Shown in pieces: positions 9,385-20,000 of a stretch of 64,000 nt of DNA (within the stretch, counting starts at the first letter, position 1; the number at the start of each line of letters is the position of its first letter). Source of the DNA: Geitlerinema sp. BBD 1991-9 (lineage in GTDB: Bacteria > Cyanobacteriota > Cyanobacteriia > Cyanobacteriales > Geitlerinemataceae); NCBI GenBank assembly GCA_001657325.1, contig LWRO01000006.1:1-64000 (forward strand). The letters are read 5' to 3'. The notes under the pieces were generated by a model. That model was not told the DNA's origin. It ran no database searches and saw only the letters and a program-made list of their open reading frames with translations. The translations under genes and the position numbers were made by a program.

Positions 9385-9753
9385 ATGTTTCTGTTCGATC
9401 GACTGCGCCAATTCTGGCGAGACCTCACCCGAGACGAATCGGACTCGGCTATCGAAGCGAAGCGCCAAGTTCGTCTTCAGCAGGCCGTGCAGGGGCTACA
9501 CAACGTTTTTCAGAAACATCACTTGCAACCGGGGATCGACTATTCTATCAGGTTTGGGACACGGGGACTGGGTTTATCGCTCAATAGTCCTCGGGCGAAC
9601 GGTTTGGTGCGATCGAATCCTGAAGCACGTGCTGCTCTCGACGGTGTACTTTGCTGTTTGGGCGACATCGACGGTTACGCCGGTTATCCTTGTCGCCTTC
9701 CTCGATCTCCAGCTTACGTCACAGCTTGGAAACGCGCTAGTCAGAAACGGTAA
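9385..9753 (+). CDS. Small hypothetical protein divergent from the replication gene
   Basis: A 122-residue protein that I do not recognise. It begins MFLFDRLRQFWRDLTRDESD, with an amphipathic charged N-terminal half rich in Arg, Gln and Glu (about residues 1-45). A Gly/Leu-rich stretch GTRGLGLSLNSPRANGL follows near 58-75 and the C terminus is Arg/Lys-rich. No signal peptide or membrane helix is seen. The ATG has GAGAG immediately upstream, and the frame ends just before a clear terminator, which supports a real transcription unit. Its position opposite CyRepA1 across shared inverted repeats suggests a link to the replicon module, but that is inference only. Confidence 0.55.
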   Translation: MFLFDRLRQFWRDLTRDESDSAIEAKRQVRLQQAVQGLHNVFQKHHLQPGIDYSIRFGTRGLGLSLNSPRANGLVRSNPEARAALDGVLCCLGDIDGYAGYPCRLPRSPAYVTAWKRASQKR

Positions 9754-9765
9754 ATTTTTTTTGCG

Positions 9766-9794
9766 AAGCCCGTAATTTTACGGGTTGTTTTTTT
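9766..9794 (+). terminator. Rho-independent terminator
   Basis: Stem AGCCCGTAA/TTACGGGTT with a two-base loop, followed by GTTTTTTT. It ends the small gene at 9385-9753. Confidence 0.85.
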
Positions 9795-10032
9795 GAGATC
9801 GATCGAACGTTCGTTAGATTCATTTATCTGAATTTTAAAAAACATAAAAAACCGGACTTTCTACTCTCGAGAATCTTTGCAAAAGCTTTGCAAAACCTCC
9901 GTGGTTCTACGCTAGGCGGTTTTGAGAAAGCCATGAATAATTGAACTATCAGGGCGCACACCTCAAGTTTTGCTGGATTACAGACTCGGAACTCAATCCT
10001 CTGGAAGCAGGAAAAAACAACGATTTAGACCC

Positions 10033-11733
10033 ATGACTCTTCTCAAGCTCGATCGCTTCGTCCACATCGCCGCTGCGTCCGCGACCCTGATGGCCTTTTC
10101 TGCTCAGAGTGCTTCGGCGGGCGCACTCTCCAACGGCGCAACCTTAAACGTTTTCGTCGAGTGCATCAATGACGGCGTGGCTTCCGTCTATCAAGAAGGC
10201 GGTAATAACGGTTGGCACTACACCTCCGACTCAGCCAACGACGGCACCGGCGGTTCCGTCTACGATATCTTTGGCATGGCCGTCAAAGAGACCCAGGACA
10301 GCGTTTTTGTCGTCATCAACGGTAATATGCCGCTCTCGGGCGCAGATTCGTCCGGGGCCTGGGATACGAAAATTGGCTGGGGTGACTTATTTATCAACCT
10401 GTCTCCCGAGCAAGGCTTTAATAGCGGCAATCTCTTCGGCGTGAGATTTGCCGATCCCTTTGGCGATCTGCCTGTTGGCGTTTACGGTGGGGTCGATCCC
10501 ATCAGCGTGACGGGTTCCAACAACGGTTGGAAAAACGTGGACAGCTACACGAACAATTTCGTCAGATCTGATGGCACGGCGAAGAAATCGAACGTCGAGA
10601 TCGATAAATTGTTTGGCGATCTGTCTCACGATACCGACTACTTCGATCGAAGCAAAAGCTACAACGCCATCGGTAGCGGTGCGTACCTCGGCGGTATCGA
10701 ATGGCTCGACGACGCAGCGCTCAAAGCAGCAGGATTTGAAACCCAAGAAGGATTTGGTGGCTCTGAAACAGTCGCCTTCCGTTTCGACAGCAAGCTCCTC
10801 ACCTCCTACGTTCCCGATCTGACGGACGAAACCTACACCCGTTTCATCGGTAAAAACTGGCAAGAACAGCTTCAACACAATGCTGAAAACGCTGGAATTG
10901 ATTGGCAGCCGTGGGAGGAGCAGTTGAACGAGTTGCAACAAACAGCGAACGAGCAACTGCAACCGCTACAAGAAGAAATGGATCGGTTAATGCAACCGGC
11001 CACGGAATTGCAAGACTTGGTGAACTACGTCAAAGATGCTGAGAACCAAGTGAAGCAGATCGATCGAAACTTATCGAGCTGGCAGCGCAGTCTCAACAGT
11101 TCTCAAAACAAAGTTAATCGCTGGGAAAACGAGCGCAATAACTACCAGCAGCAACGAGACCAACGCCAACAAAATTTAGATCGGCACAACCAACGGCTAC
11201 GCGATTTACAGTCGCAGCTCTCCAATCCCAATCTAACTTCCAACCAGCAAAACCAACTGAAAAACCAAATCAAAACGGTCAAGCGCCAGCGAGACAACGA
11301 GCAGCGTCAAATCAACAATTGCAACAATAAAATTTCTCAGCGCGATCGGTGGATTGGAAACGAAGCCAACAAAATCGACAACTACCAGCAAAACATTGAT
11401 GGTGCAAAACGTCAAAAAGACGAATTACAGTCCTCGATACCCGATCGAACTCGAAAAGAGCTGGAAAACGATCTCAAACAGCTCAAAAACGAACTTTCTA
11501 AAACGGACGACTACAAAGCGATCGACTCGCAAATGAAAGCCGTGAAACAAGAAAAATCTCGCGGCGAAAACCAGGTTCGTCAAAACCTAGCTTCAAAAAT
11601 TCAAACGTCGGTTAGCGAACAGCGTATCGCGTCGGCTTCAAATGACGTATCGGTTCCCGAACCTTCAACTGTGGCTGGTTTGGCAATCTTTAGTCTGTTC
11701 GGTGTAACTCGCAAGCTGCGCCGACGGGACTAA
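10033..11733 (+). CDS. XDD3-type exosortase-dependent (PEP-CTERM) surface protein with coiled coil
   Basis: A 566-residue exported protein. The N terminus, from MTLLKLDRFVHIAAASATLM to about AQSASAGA, is a signal peptide. The next 260 residues (GATLNVFVECINDGVASVYQ onward) resemble the XDD-type exosortase-dependent surface proteins of cyanobacteria. Residues about 275-525 form a long Gln/Asn/Arg-rich coiled coil. The C terminus is a PEP-CTERM sorting signal: VPEPST, a hydrophobic helix, then RKLRRRD. Such proteins are expected to be cut by an exosortase and released to the cell surface or matrix; no exosortase gene is in this window. The frame is open up to a TTG at 9970, but the signal peptide shows that the ATG at 10033 is the start. 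Confidence 0.85.
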   Translation: MTLLKLDRFVHIAAASATLMAFSAQSASAGALSNGATLNVFVECINDGVASVYQEGGNNGWHYTSDSANDGTGGSVYDIFGMAVKETQDSVFVVINGNMPLSGADSSGAWDTKIGWGDLFINLSPEQGFNSGNLFGVRFADPFGDLPVGVYGGVDPISVTGSNNGWKNVDSYTNNFVRSDGTAKKSNVEIDKLFGDLSHDTDYFDRSKSYNAIGSGAYLGGIEWLDDAALKAAGFETQEGFGGSETVAFRFDSKLLTSYVPDLTDETYTRFIGKNWQEQLQHNAENAGIDWQPWEEQLNELQQTANEQLQPLQEEMDRLMQPATELQDLVNYVKDAENQVKQIDRNLSSWQRSLNSSQNKVNRWENERNNYQQQRDQRQQNLDRHNQRLRDLQSQLSNPNLTSNQQNQLKNQIKTVKRQRDNEQRQINNCNNKISQRDRWIGNEANKIDNYQQNIDGAKRQKDELQSSIPDRTRKELENDLKQLKNELSKTDDYKAIDSQMKAVKQEKSRGENQVRQNLASKIQTSVSEQRIASASNDVSVPEPSTVAGLAIFSLFGVTRKLRRRD

Positions 11734-11770
11734 AATCCAGCTTTCTCACTTTCCATGTGATGCTCTCTGA

Positions 11771-11803
11771 GACCTAAGTGCTTCAGCACTTAGGTCTTTT
11801 TTT
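11771..11803 (+). terminator. Rho-independent terminator
   Basis: Perfect 11-bp stem GACCTAAGTGC/GCACTTAGGTC with a TTCA loop and a run of seven T. It lies 37 bases after the PEP-CTERM gene. Confidence 0.92.
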
Positions 11804-11903
11804 GACTCTTGTATTAATGATTTTTTTGTTTTTTGGCAGCCTCGATCGATTTCCAAATATCGAAAAGACCAACGGCTGTATCTCAAGACTGTAAAAATAG
11901 TCA

Positions 11904-12113
11904 GTGTGTTACGCGGAAATCTAATGAGTCGGGTCTGTTGAAATTGCGATGTAATTTGATTTCCTATAATACCAAGATCCTTGTCGGGGCGAACGGCCGT
12001 TCGCCCCGATGTCAACGGTTTCGGAATTTCATAAACTCTGCTTATCACCCTAACTCCAACAGACCCAAAAATTCGGCTAAAGTCGAGACAAATGAGATAC
12101 TCGCGTAACGCAC
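11904..12113. repeat. Outer inverted repeat interrupted by a miniature element
   Basis: GTGTGTTACGCG (11904-11915) pairs with CGCGTAACGCAC (12102-12113), 11 of 12 positions. The arms resemble those of the palindromic element at 5947-6008. Here the two arms are pushed apart by the miniature element at 11931-12066, which suggests one repeat inserted in another. Confidence 0.5.
11931..12066. mobile_element. Miniature inverted-repeat element, family 1, copy A
   Basis: A 136-base element with terminal inverted repeats GGGTCTGTTG and CAACAGACCC and a central palindrome TCGGGGCGAACGG/CCGTTCGCCCCGA. It is about 85-90% identical by eye to the element at 32282-32436 over most of its length. It has no coding capacity and no transposase in this window, so it is a non-autonomous element that would depend on one elsewhere. 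Confidence 0.82.
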
Positions 12114-12296
12114 CAACAACGATTTTTACTGTTTTGAGATGCGCCCCTTAAAGACTCTCAATTTCAGTATTATCTTTATTTTATGGATGCGCTTTTTATT
12201 GACAAAATTACGATGATTTGATAATTTAATTTATAGAAACAGTGTTTATTGTAGGATATTCTATTTCTTAAAAAAATTGCGATCGAGCTTATACAA

Positions 12297-12399
12297 AGGG
12301 TGCATCTCAATTTCGTAGAATGACCCCTCCGCCTTTGGCACCTCCCCTTAGCCAGGGGAGGATGGGTGGGGTTGCGATCGCAAAAGTAAGATGCACCCT
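12297..12399. mobile_element. Miniature inverted-repeat element, family 2, copy A
   Basis: Ends AGGGTGCATCT (12297-12307) and AGATGCACCCT (12389-12399) are perfect 11-base inverted repeats. The interior carries CACCTCCCCTTAGCCAGGGG, part of a common bacterial repeat. The right end contains the first ATG of the following gene. Copy B with the same ends is at 31486-31632. Confidence 0.75.
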
Positions 12400-13776
12400 A
12401 TTAAAAGTCTGTTTAAGAGAAATTTAAACGATTCAAATCCTAAAAATATGACCTACGCAGATCCACCCAATCTTGATTTCGCAGATCTAGAAAAAAACTA
12501 TCAAAAAAGAACGTATTGCTTCGATTTATATCAAAAGAAGCTAGAGAAAGACAATCCTCGATTGCTGAACTGGATCGGTTCGATCGATTACTCAGGCTAT
12601 GTTAGAGAACAGTGTCTGAACAACCTAATTGCAAACTATCAGATCGGTGACGAGAATAGGATATTACTAAGATTAGAAGATTGGGTTCCTCAAATTCAGA
12701 AAATTGCAGAACAGTGGATATTGGATAACTTCGATCGACTGTCCATCAAACAAATTAATTTAAACTATCGATTGATTTTATACTTATCTCGAAAAAAGAG
12801 ACTTCAGAACAGTCAAGGCCTGCAATTTATAAATTCATGTTTGTTAAAGAAAGCTGAAGAACTCACTCGCAAACAGTTCTATGCTCTGAATTCTAACTTT
12901 CGTAGATATTTGTATTTGCTTGGCGTGCCTAGAATCCAGAAACTTCGCCAATGGATGCTGTTTGACAAAGATCCCTTTAATCGTCTTCTTTTTCTCAAAC
13001 TGCTTTCATACGATCGACTGACTCAAGAAGAGCGTGATATCTTACAATTTGACCGATCCGCACTTGTCAAAAGACGTGTCCTGAGCTTTGAACTTGAAAA
13101 TGATATTATTCCCGATCTGGAGAAATTAATTACCTTAATCGTGGATCGGAGTCAGAGCGTTAGATTAATTGCAAGATATTTCTTGTTAGAGTATTACAAT
13201 ATCAATGCTTACGATTTGTACAAAAATAGAAGTGACTATGCCTTTTATTATATTGCCGATTACTCTAAAGAAGAGGATATTGATTATTTATTGGATGGTG
13301 TATTTTCTCAGAACAATCGAATCAAATATATATGCTTAAAGGCAATTTGTCACATCGATCCGAATTATCTACAACTCTTAGATCTCAAGCAAATCATTCT
13401 AGAAAATCAACGAATTCGTAGTTTGGTTGTTCGTTATCTTCCTTCGATTTTATCGATCGACGAACTCATTGACTATAAAGAAACTCTAAGACAAGCAACA
13501 CCCAATGGAGTATTAATCTATCTCAATACAATTTTGGGTAAGTCATATTGGCATTTTGTTGACCAGTTACTGTCTTTATTGATTGAAGATATGTCACGAG
13601 ATGATATTGCCTTTATTCGCCAGCGATTGTTTACCCAGAAACAGGTATATACATCTGTTTCACTTATTCTAAGAACGAGTATCTCCGATCGGCTCAATAT
13701 ACTGAAAACCCAAAAAGACCCTCGACTGAAAACAATTATTCAAAAAATTGAATTTATACTTAAAAATGCACGATAA
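12391..13776 (+). CDS. AT-rich helical-repeat (HEAT-like) hypothetical protein
   Basis: A 461-residue, almost entirely alpha-helical protein that I cannot assign to a named family. Repeating units such as YVREQCLNNLIANYQIGDEN, DWVPQIQKIAEQWILDNF and RSQSVRLIARYFLLEYYN look like degenerate HEAT repeats, usually scaffolds for protein contacts. No enzyme motif, signal peptide or membrane helix is visible. Base composition is markedly more AT-rich than the flanking genes, with many AAA, ATT and TTA codons, suggesting horizontal origin. The listed ATG lies within the terminal repeat of the miniature element at 12297-12399; the next ATG at 12448 (MTYADPPNL) may be the ancestral start. Neither has a good ribosome site. 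Confidence 0.68.
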   Translation: MHPIKSLFKRNLNDSNPKNMTYADPPNLDFADLEKNYQKRTYCFDLYQKKLEKDNPRLLNWIGSIDYSGYVREQCLNNLIANYQIGDENRILLRLEDWVPQIQKIAEQWILDNFDRLSIKQINLNYRLILYLSRKKRLQNSQGLQFINSCLLKKAEELTRKQFYALNSNFRRYLYLLGVPRIQKLRQWMLFDKDPFNRLLFLKLLSYDRLTQEERDILQFDRSALVKRRVLSFELENDIIPDLEKLITLIVDRSQSVRLIARYFLLEYYNINAYDLYKNRSDYAFYYIADYSKEEDIDYLLDGVFSQNNRIKYICLKAICHIDPNYLQLLDLKQIILENQRIRSLVVRYLPSILSIDELIDYKETLRQATPNGVLIYLNTILGKSYWHFVDQLLSLLIEDMSRDDIAFIRQRLFTQKQVYTSVSLILRTSISDRLNILKTQKDPRLKTIIQKIEFILKNAR

Positions 13777-14018
13777 TGAAATTGAATCTTAGAAGTTGTT
13801 TGAAATTTCACAAAATCGACAAACATAAAAAATAAAACTTTTGTATTTTATCGCAATACTTTGTTTGCGGCTCCAGAATTTATAAAAAATTAATAAGATA
13901 ATCCTTGTCTAATATTTTCTTAATTTTATTTATCAATTTTTTTAACTGGATATTAACCTTCGATCGACCGCCAACCCCGTAATGTTGGTTTGGTTCACGT
14001 CAGAACGGTGCGAGCGCC
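13777..14018. other. AT-rich promoter region
   Basis: About 240 bases with no gene. It holds the Pho-box-like pair at 13941-13959 and otherwise only AT-rich sequence. Confidence 0.6.
13941..13959 (+). promoter_or_regulatory. Pho box (SphR/PhoB-type site)
   Basis: Two 8-base half sites, TTTAACTG and ATTAACCT, are separated by exactly three bases (GAT). The known cyanobacterial Pho box is a direct repeat of PyTTAAPyPy(T/A) with 3-base spacing; each half here differs at one end position. The site is 59 bases upstream of the ATG of the multidomain phosphatase, so phosphate-starvation control is a well-supported inference. Confidence 0.72.
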
Positions 14019-17000
14019 ATGAGCATACTGGACTTTTTGAATATCTTCGACCTGGATACTAACACTTTCCTCGACGATCTCCGAGACGAGACCGAAGGTT
14101 CCCCCACACTACCCAACGGAATCGCCTCAGGAGACACCGGCCAAACCAGTACTATCTTGTGGACGCGCAGCACCGAGACAGACTTCGTCGCGATCGAATA
14201 CGCCACGACCCCGGATTTTAGCGAAATTCTCGGCACGCTCTCCACCGAAGTCAGCGACCCCAACCAACCCGTCAAACTCGAACTGAGTGGACTGCAACCG
14301 AACACCGAATACTACTACCGCGTCACCGATGGCGAAGGGAGTTCTCAAATCGGTCGGTTCAAAACCGCAGCCGAAGTCGGAACAGTCGAAGGATTGCGAT
14401 TTGGTGTTTCCGGCGACTGGCGCGGCGAACTCTCCCCCTATCCCGCAATTACCAACGCGGACGAAAAAGACCTCGACTTCTTCGTTCTCCACGGCGACAC
14501 CGTCTACGCCGACTTCCCCTCCCCCGCTCTCAACAAGCCTCAAGCCGAAACCCTCGATGAATTTCGCCTCAAACACGCGGAAGTCTACGGCGAACGCGCT
14601 GGACTTAACACCTGGGGAGAGTTACGCGCCTCGACAAGCGTGTTCGCCACCATCGACGACCACGAAGTTACCAACGACTTCTCCGGCGGCGCACCCGCAT
14701 TTACCGATCCCCTCGGACGCTTTGGAATGGGAAGCGAACTCATCAACGACACGCCTCTCTACGACAACGGGTTGCAAGCGTTCCAAGAGTACAATCCGAT
14801 TCGAGACGAGTTTTACGGTGAAACTGGAGATTCCCGCACCGAAGGCGAACGCAAACTCTACCGTACTCAAACTTACGGGAGCGATGCGGCTGTCTTTATT
14901 CTCGACAGTCGATCGTTCCGCGACCCCGCACTTCCCCAGGCCGATCTCAACGATACGCTCGAAATCCTAGAGTTTCTCGGCGCAAGCTTCGACCCAAGTC
15001 GCACCATGTTAGGACGAGTGCAAGTCGAAGACCTCAAACAGGACTTACTGGCTGCCGAAAATGCAGGTGTCACCTGGAAATTCGTGATGGTTCCCGAACC
15101 GATTCAGAACTTGGGTCTCATCGCAGCAGGCGATCGATTTGAAGGGTACGCCGCCGAACGCACGGAAATCCTGAACTTCATCGATACTAACGATATCGAT
15201 AACGTGGTCTTCGTTGCGGCGGACATCCACGGAACCGTCGTCAACAACTTGACGTATCAACTCGAACCCCTCGGCCAGCAAATTCCGACCAACACCTTTG
15301 AAATCAGCACGGGTTCCGTGGCGTTTGACGCACCTTTCGGACCGACGGTCATCGATCTGGCCGCCGATGTTGGCTTGCTGTCCCCCGAACAGGTGACGTT
15401 CTTTAACAGCCTCCCCCGGGAAGGACAAGATGCGTTTATTGAAGAACTGACCAACGCACAGTTACAATCGCTCGGTTACGATCCGATCGGACTCCAAGGA
15501 TCGCCCATCAACGCCCAACTCCTCCAAGGTGGCTACGTCGCAACGCAAACCTTCGGTTGGACGGAGTTCGAGATCGATCCGAACACCCAGGAACTTCTCG
15601 TGACCACCTACGGCATCGACCCCTACACCGAAGCCGAACTCAACACGAATCCCGAAACCATTCTCGATCGATCGCCTGAAGTTGTTTCTCAATTCTCGGT
15701 TACACCGGAATTCGACACCGCGCGATTCGCCTCCTTCAACGCCTCCCTCAACCGCAACACGGAAGGCCAACTGATCGCCGACCTCTCCACACCCGAAAAT
15801 GCCCAGGCGCAGACGATCGCCGAAATTATCCAACGCAATAGCCCCGATGTCGTCCTCGTCAACGAGTTTGACTTCGATGCGAACGGACAAGCGGCGCAGT
15901 TGTTCCAAGACAACTACCTCTCCGTCAGTCAAAACGGCGCGTCTCCCATCAACTACCCCTATCGCTACGTCGCCCCCTCCAACACCGGAATTGCTTCTGG
16001 CTTTGACTTCGACAACAACGGATCGATCGTCACCACTCCCGGCGAAAACGGCTACGGAAACGATGCGTTCGGTTTTGGAAACTTCCCCGGACAGTTCGGG
16101 ATGGTGTTGTATTCCAAATACCCCATTGAAACTGACGAAATTCGCACCTTCCAAAACTTCCTCTGGAAAGATATGCCGGGTGCGTTACTCCCTGACGACC
16201 CCGACACCCCCGAACCCAACGATTGGTATTCCGAGGAAGAACTCGAAGCGTTCCGCCTGTCGTCCAAGAGTCATTGGGACATTCCCGTCAACATCAACGG
16301 TCAAACGATTCACGTTCTCGCCAGCCATCCCACGCCTCCCGTATTCGACGGGCCCGAAGATCGCAACGGCCGCCGCAACCACGACGAAATTCGCTTCTGG
16401 GCAGATTACGTCACCCCCGATCGAGGCGATTATATTTACGATGACGCAGGAAACACGGGCGGCTTGACTTCAGGCGATCGATTCGTCATCGTGGGCGACC
16501 AAAACGCCGACCCCTTCGACGGCGACAGCACCAACAACGCCATCTCGCAACTGCTAGACAATCCCACCGTCAACACCCGCGTCACACCTGCCAGTATCGG
16601 ATCGATCGATGCAACCAACCGCCAAGGTAGCAACAATCTCACGCAAACTGGAAATCCCGCCTACGACACAGCCGATTTTGGCGAAGCGGAATTTAACGGC
16701 CCCGGTAACGTGCGCGTCGATTACGTCTTGCCCTCAGAAAACCTCGAAATTACCGATGCAGGGGTGTTCTGGCCGACCGCCGACGATCCGCAATTCGGCT
16801 TAGTAGGCGATTTTCCCTTCCCCAGTTCCGACCACCGCCTGGTGTACGCCGATGTCGTCGTTGCGCCGCCTAGCGTAGATGTTCCAACTGTTTCCAGTAT
16901 CGATCGCCTCACCGTCAGCAACATCGACCTCCTCGGTGAAGTCAACTTCCCCACCGGACTCGAGTTCGGCGGTACGGAAGTCGGCGGGTTGTCGGGAATC

Positions 17001-20000
17001 ACCTACGATGCAGAACGGGGACTTTACTACAGCCTCTCCGACGATCGATCTCAAACTAACCCCGCCCGTTACTACACCCTCAACATCGATCTCAGCGACG
17101 GTAGCCTCGACAATAACGACGTGAACTTTATCGGGGTGACAACGCTTCTCGACCGCAACGGCGAACCGTTCCCCGAAAACAGCCTCGACCCCGAAGGCTT
17201 AGCCCTCACCTCCTACGGCACGTTAATTGTCTCCTCGGAAGGCGATGCGAACAACTTAGTCAACCCGTTCGTCCGCGAGTACCGCATCGACGGACAGCAA
17301 CTCGGCGAGTTCAGCGTTCCCGCCAAGTACTTGCCCACCGCCGACAACAGCAACGGCATTCGCAACAACTTAGCGTTTGAAAGCTTGACGCTGACTCCCG
17401 ACGGAAGCCGCCTGTACACAGCAACAGAAAACGCCCTCAACCAAGACGGCCCCGCTGCAACGGTTGAAACGAGCAGTCTGTCGCGCATCCTCGAATACGA
17501 CCTCGCCACGGGACAACCGGCCCGCGAGTTCGTCTACGAAGTCGAAGAAGTTCCCGACGAACCAATTCCCGCCGACGCTTTCAGTACGAACGGTTTAGTG
17601 GAACTGTTAGCCCTCGACAATAACGGAACGTTCCTCGCCCTCGAACGTGCGTTTTCTGTGGGTGTGGGTAACACCGTCAAACTCTACGAAGTCAACAGCC
17701 AAGGCGCACTCGATGTCAGCGGTGAAAACGATTTGTTCTGGGAAGAAGAAGGGATTCCTTTTGAAATCGATCCCCCGGTTCAAAAACGGTTGTTGCTGGA
17801 TTTTGCCGAGATTGGCGTAACGCCGGACAACTTAGAAGGGTTGGCGTTGGGTCCGGTGTTACCGGACGGTCGCCAATCCCTCATCGTCGTCAGCGACAAT
17901 AACTTTAACGAGACGCAATCGACGCAGTTCGTTGCGTTGGCGTTGGAATTAGACAGTATTCCAGCGGCGGTTCCGACGTTGGAAACGGTGGGATTTGTGG
18001 ACGACGAAGACGCGCCGTTTGCTGGAGATTCCGACGATCCGGCGATTTGGGTCAACTCTGATAATCCCGATAACAGCTTAGTCATTGCTACGGCGAAGGA
18101 CGGCGGTTTAGTCACCTTCGACCTCAATGGAAATCTCTTGCAACGGATTCTCCCGGCTGGGTTCGGCGAGATTCGCTATAACAACGTCGATATCGTGTCG
18201 GATTTCGATTTAGGGGAACGAACGGTCGATTTGGCGATCGCTTCTGACCGTGAAAACGACACGCTGGCGATTTGGCGCATCGACGAGAATTCTCGAGAAC
18301 TGGTCGATGTCACCTCACCGAATATCCTCGAAACCATTTTCGGGGTAGACGACGGCGAACAAACGGCTTATGGGTTGACCGCTTACACGGAGGCGGAAAC
18401 AGGAATACCTTATGTGTTCGTCAGCCAAGGCGACGGAAATCTCCTCGCACAGTTGGAGTTGGTGGCCAACGATGAAGGTCAAGTCAGCGCGAATTTGGTG
18501 CGAACGCTTTCGCTTCCCGTTCCAACCGGCGATCCTGAAGATTCGCAATCGGAAGGTTTGGTGGTGGATGTCGATCGAAACGTGCTGTACGTAGCCCTTG
18601 AAGAAGAAGTCGGCTTGCTGAAAACTGATGCGTCGCCGAACGGGAACGGTGAGTTTACGTTGGTTCAGGCGATCGATTCGGGAGACGAAACCCGATCGTT
18701 CGACGAGATCGTCGTGTTTGGCGATAGTCTCTCCGATGTCGGTAATGCTTTTATTGCCAGCAGCGGTGCGAATCCGCCTTCACCTCCCTATTTTGAAGGA
18801 CGTTTCAGCAATGGCGAACTGGTTGTCGAACGCTTGGCCCAAAGCCTGGACTTGGAAGCGTCACTTCCTGTTCTCGCTGGGGGCAACAATTTCGCTGTTG
18901 GGGGAGCAACCACTGGCTTCGGCACGTCCATCCAAGGTGCGCCCAACATCGGCGAACAAATCAACCTATACCTTAACCAAGACAGTCCCGATGCCAGCGA
19001 TTTGGTTTATCTCTACGCCGGAAGCAATAATTTCGTGCAAAGCTCGACACCTGTAGACCCTGCAACGGTCGTCAACGATATTGTCGGTCACATCACCACG
19101 TTAGCTGAGGCCGGGGCGCAAACCTTCATCGTGCCGAATTTGGGAGATTTCGGTCAGTCGCCGTTCGTGCGCTCGATCGGACGTAGTGAAGAAATTAGCA
19201 CGTCGATCGAGAACTTTAACGTCCTCCTCGATACATCGTTAGATGTCTTGGAAAGCGATTTGGGTGTTGACATTATCGAGTTAGATTTTGCTGGGGTTAT
19301 CGATGCCATTCAGGACAATCCTTCGGCGTTTGGCCTCAGTAACATTCAGGAAGCGGCATTCGATATCACCACGGGAACGGTTGTTGAAAATCCCGATGAA
19401 TATCTATTCTGGGATGATTTCCACCCGTCGGCAGCCATTCAGGAAATCGTGGCTCAAGCGGTTCGGGGAGAACTGGAAGGACTCGTTTCACCGGAATTTT
19501 CACCACTCAAAGCCGATATTGAAGGGTTGTCGATCTACGATGCGGGTGACGGCGAGGGCTACATCCTGGTTTCGAGTCAGGGGGATAGCACGTATGCCGT
19601 GTTCGATCGTGAAGGCGACAATCCTTACCTCGGTAGTTTTGTCGTCGCCGACAACGCCACCATCGACCAAGCCAATGAAAGCGATGGTTTAGATGTCGTC
19701 AGCGCGAATCTCGGCGATAAATACCCTGATGGTTTGTTGGTGGTACAAGACGGGGCTAACGATCCGCAAGCCGTGTTTGAAGATGACGAGGAGTTGGAAA
19801 ACCGCAGTACGAACTTCAAGTTCGTGTCTTGGGACGGTGTCGCCCAGGCGTTAGGCTTGTCTAGTGGAGATGGGTTGACGGGTGATGACGATGAATCTTC
19901 CGAGTCGAACGGAGATGACGAAGACGGATCGTTCGATCGATCGTCTCGCAGTCGCAATCCTATCGCCGAAGATTGGGAAATCGTGGCTACGTTTGACGCG

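Noticed and set aside
5520-9753. tRNA-Gly as attachment site of an integrated plasmid carrying CyRepA1
   Set aside because: The replicon genes lie on the 5' side of the tRNA, whereas integration usually uses the 3' end. No duplicate of the tRNA end was found and there is no integrase gene.
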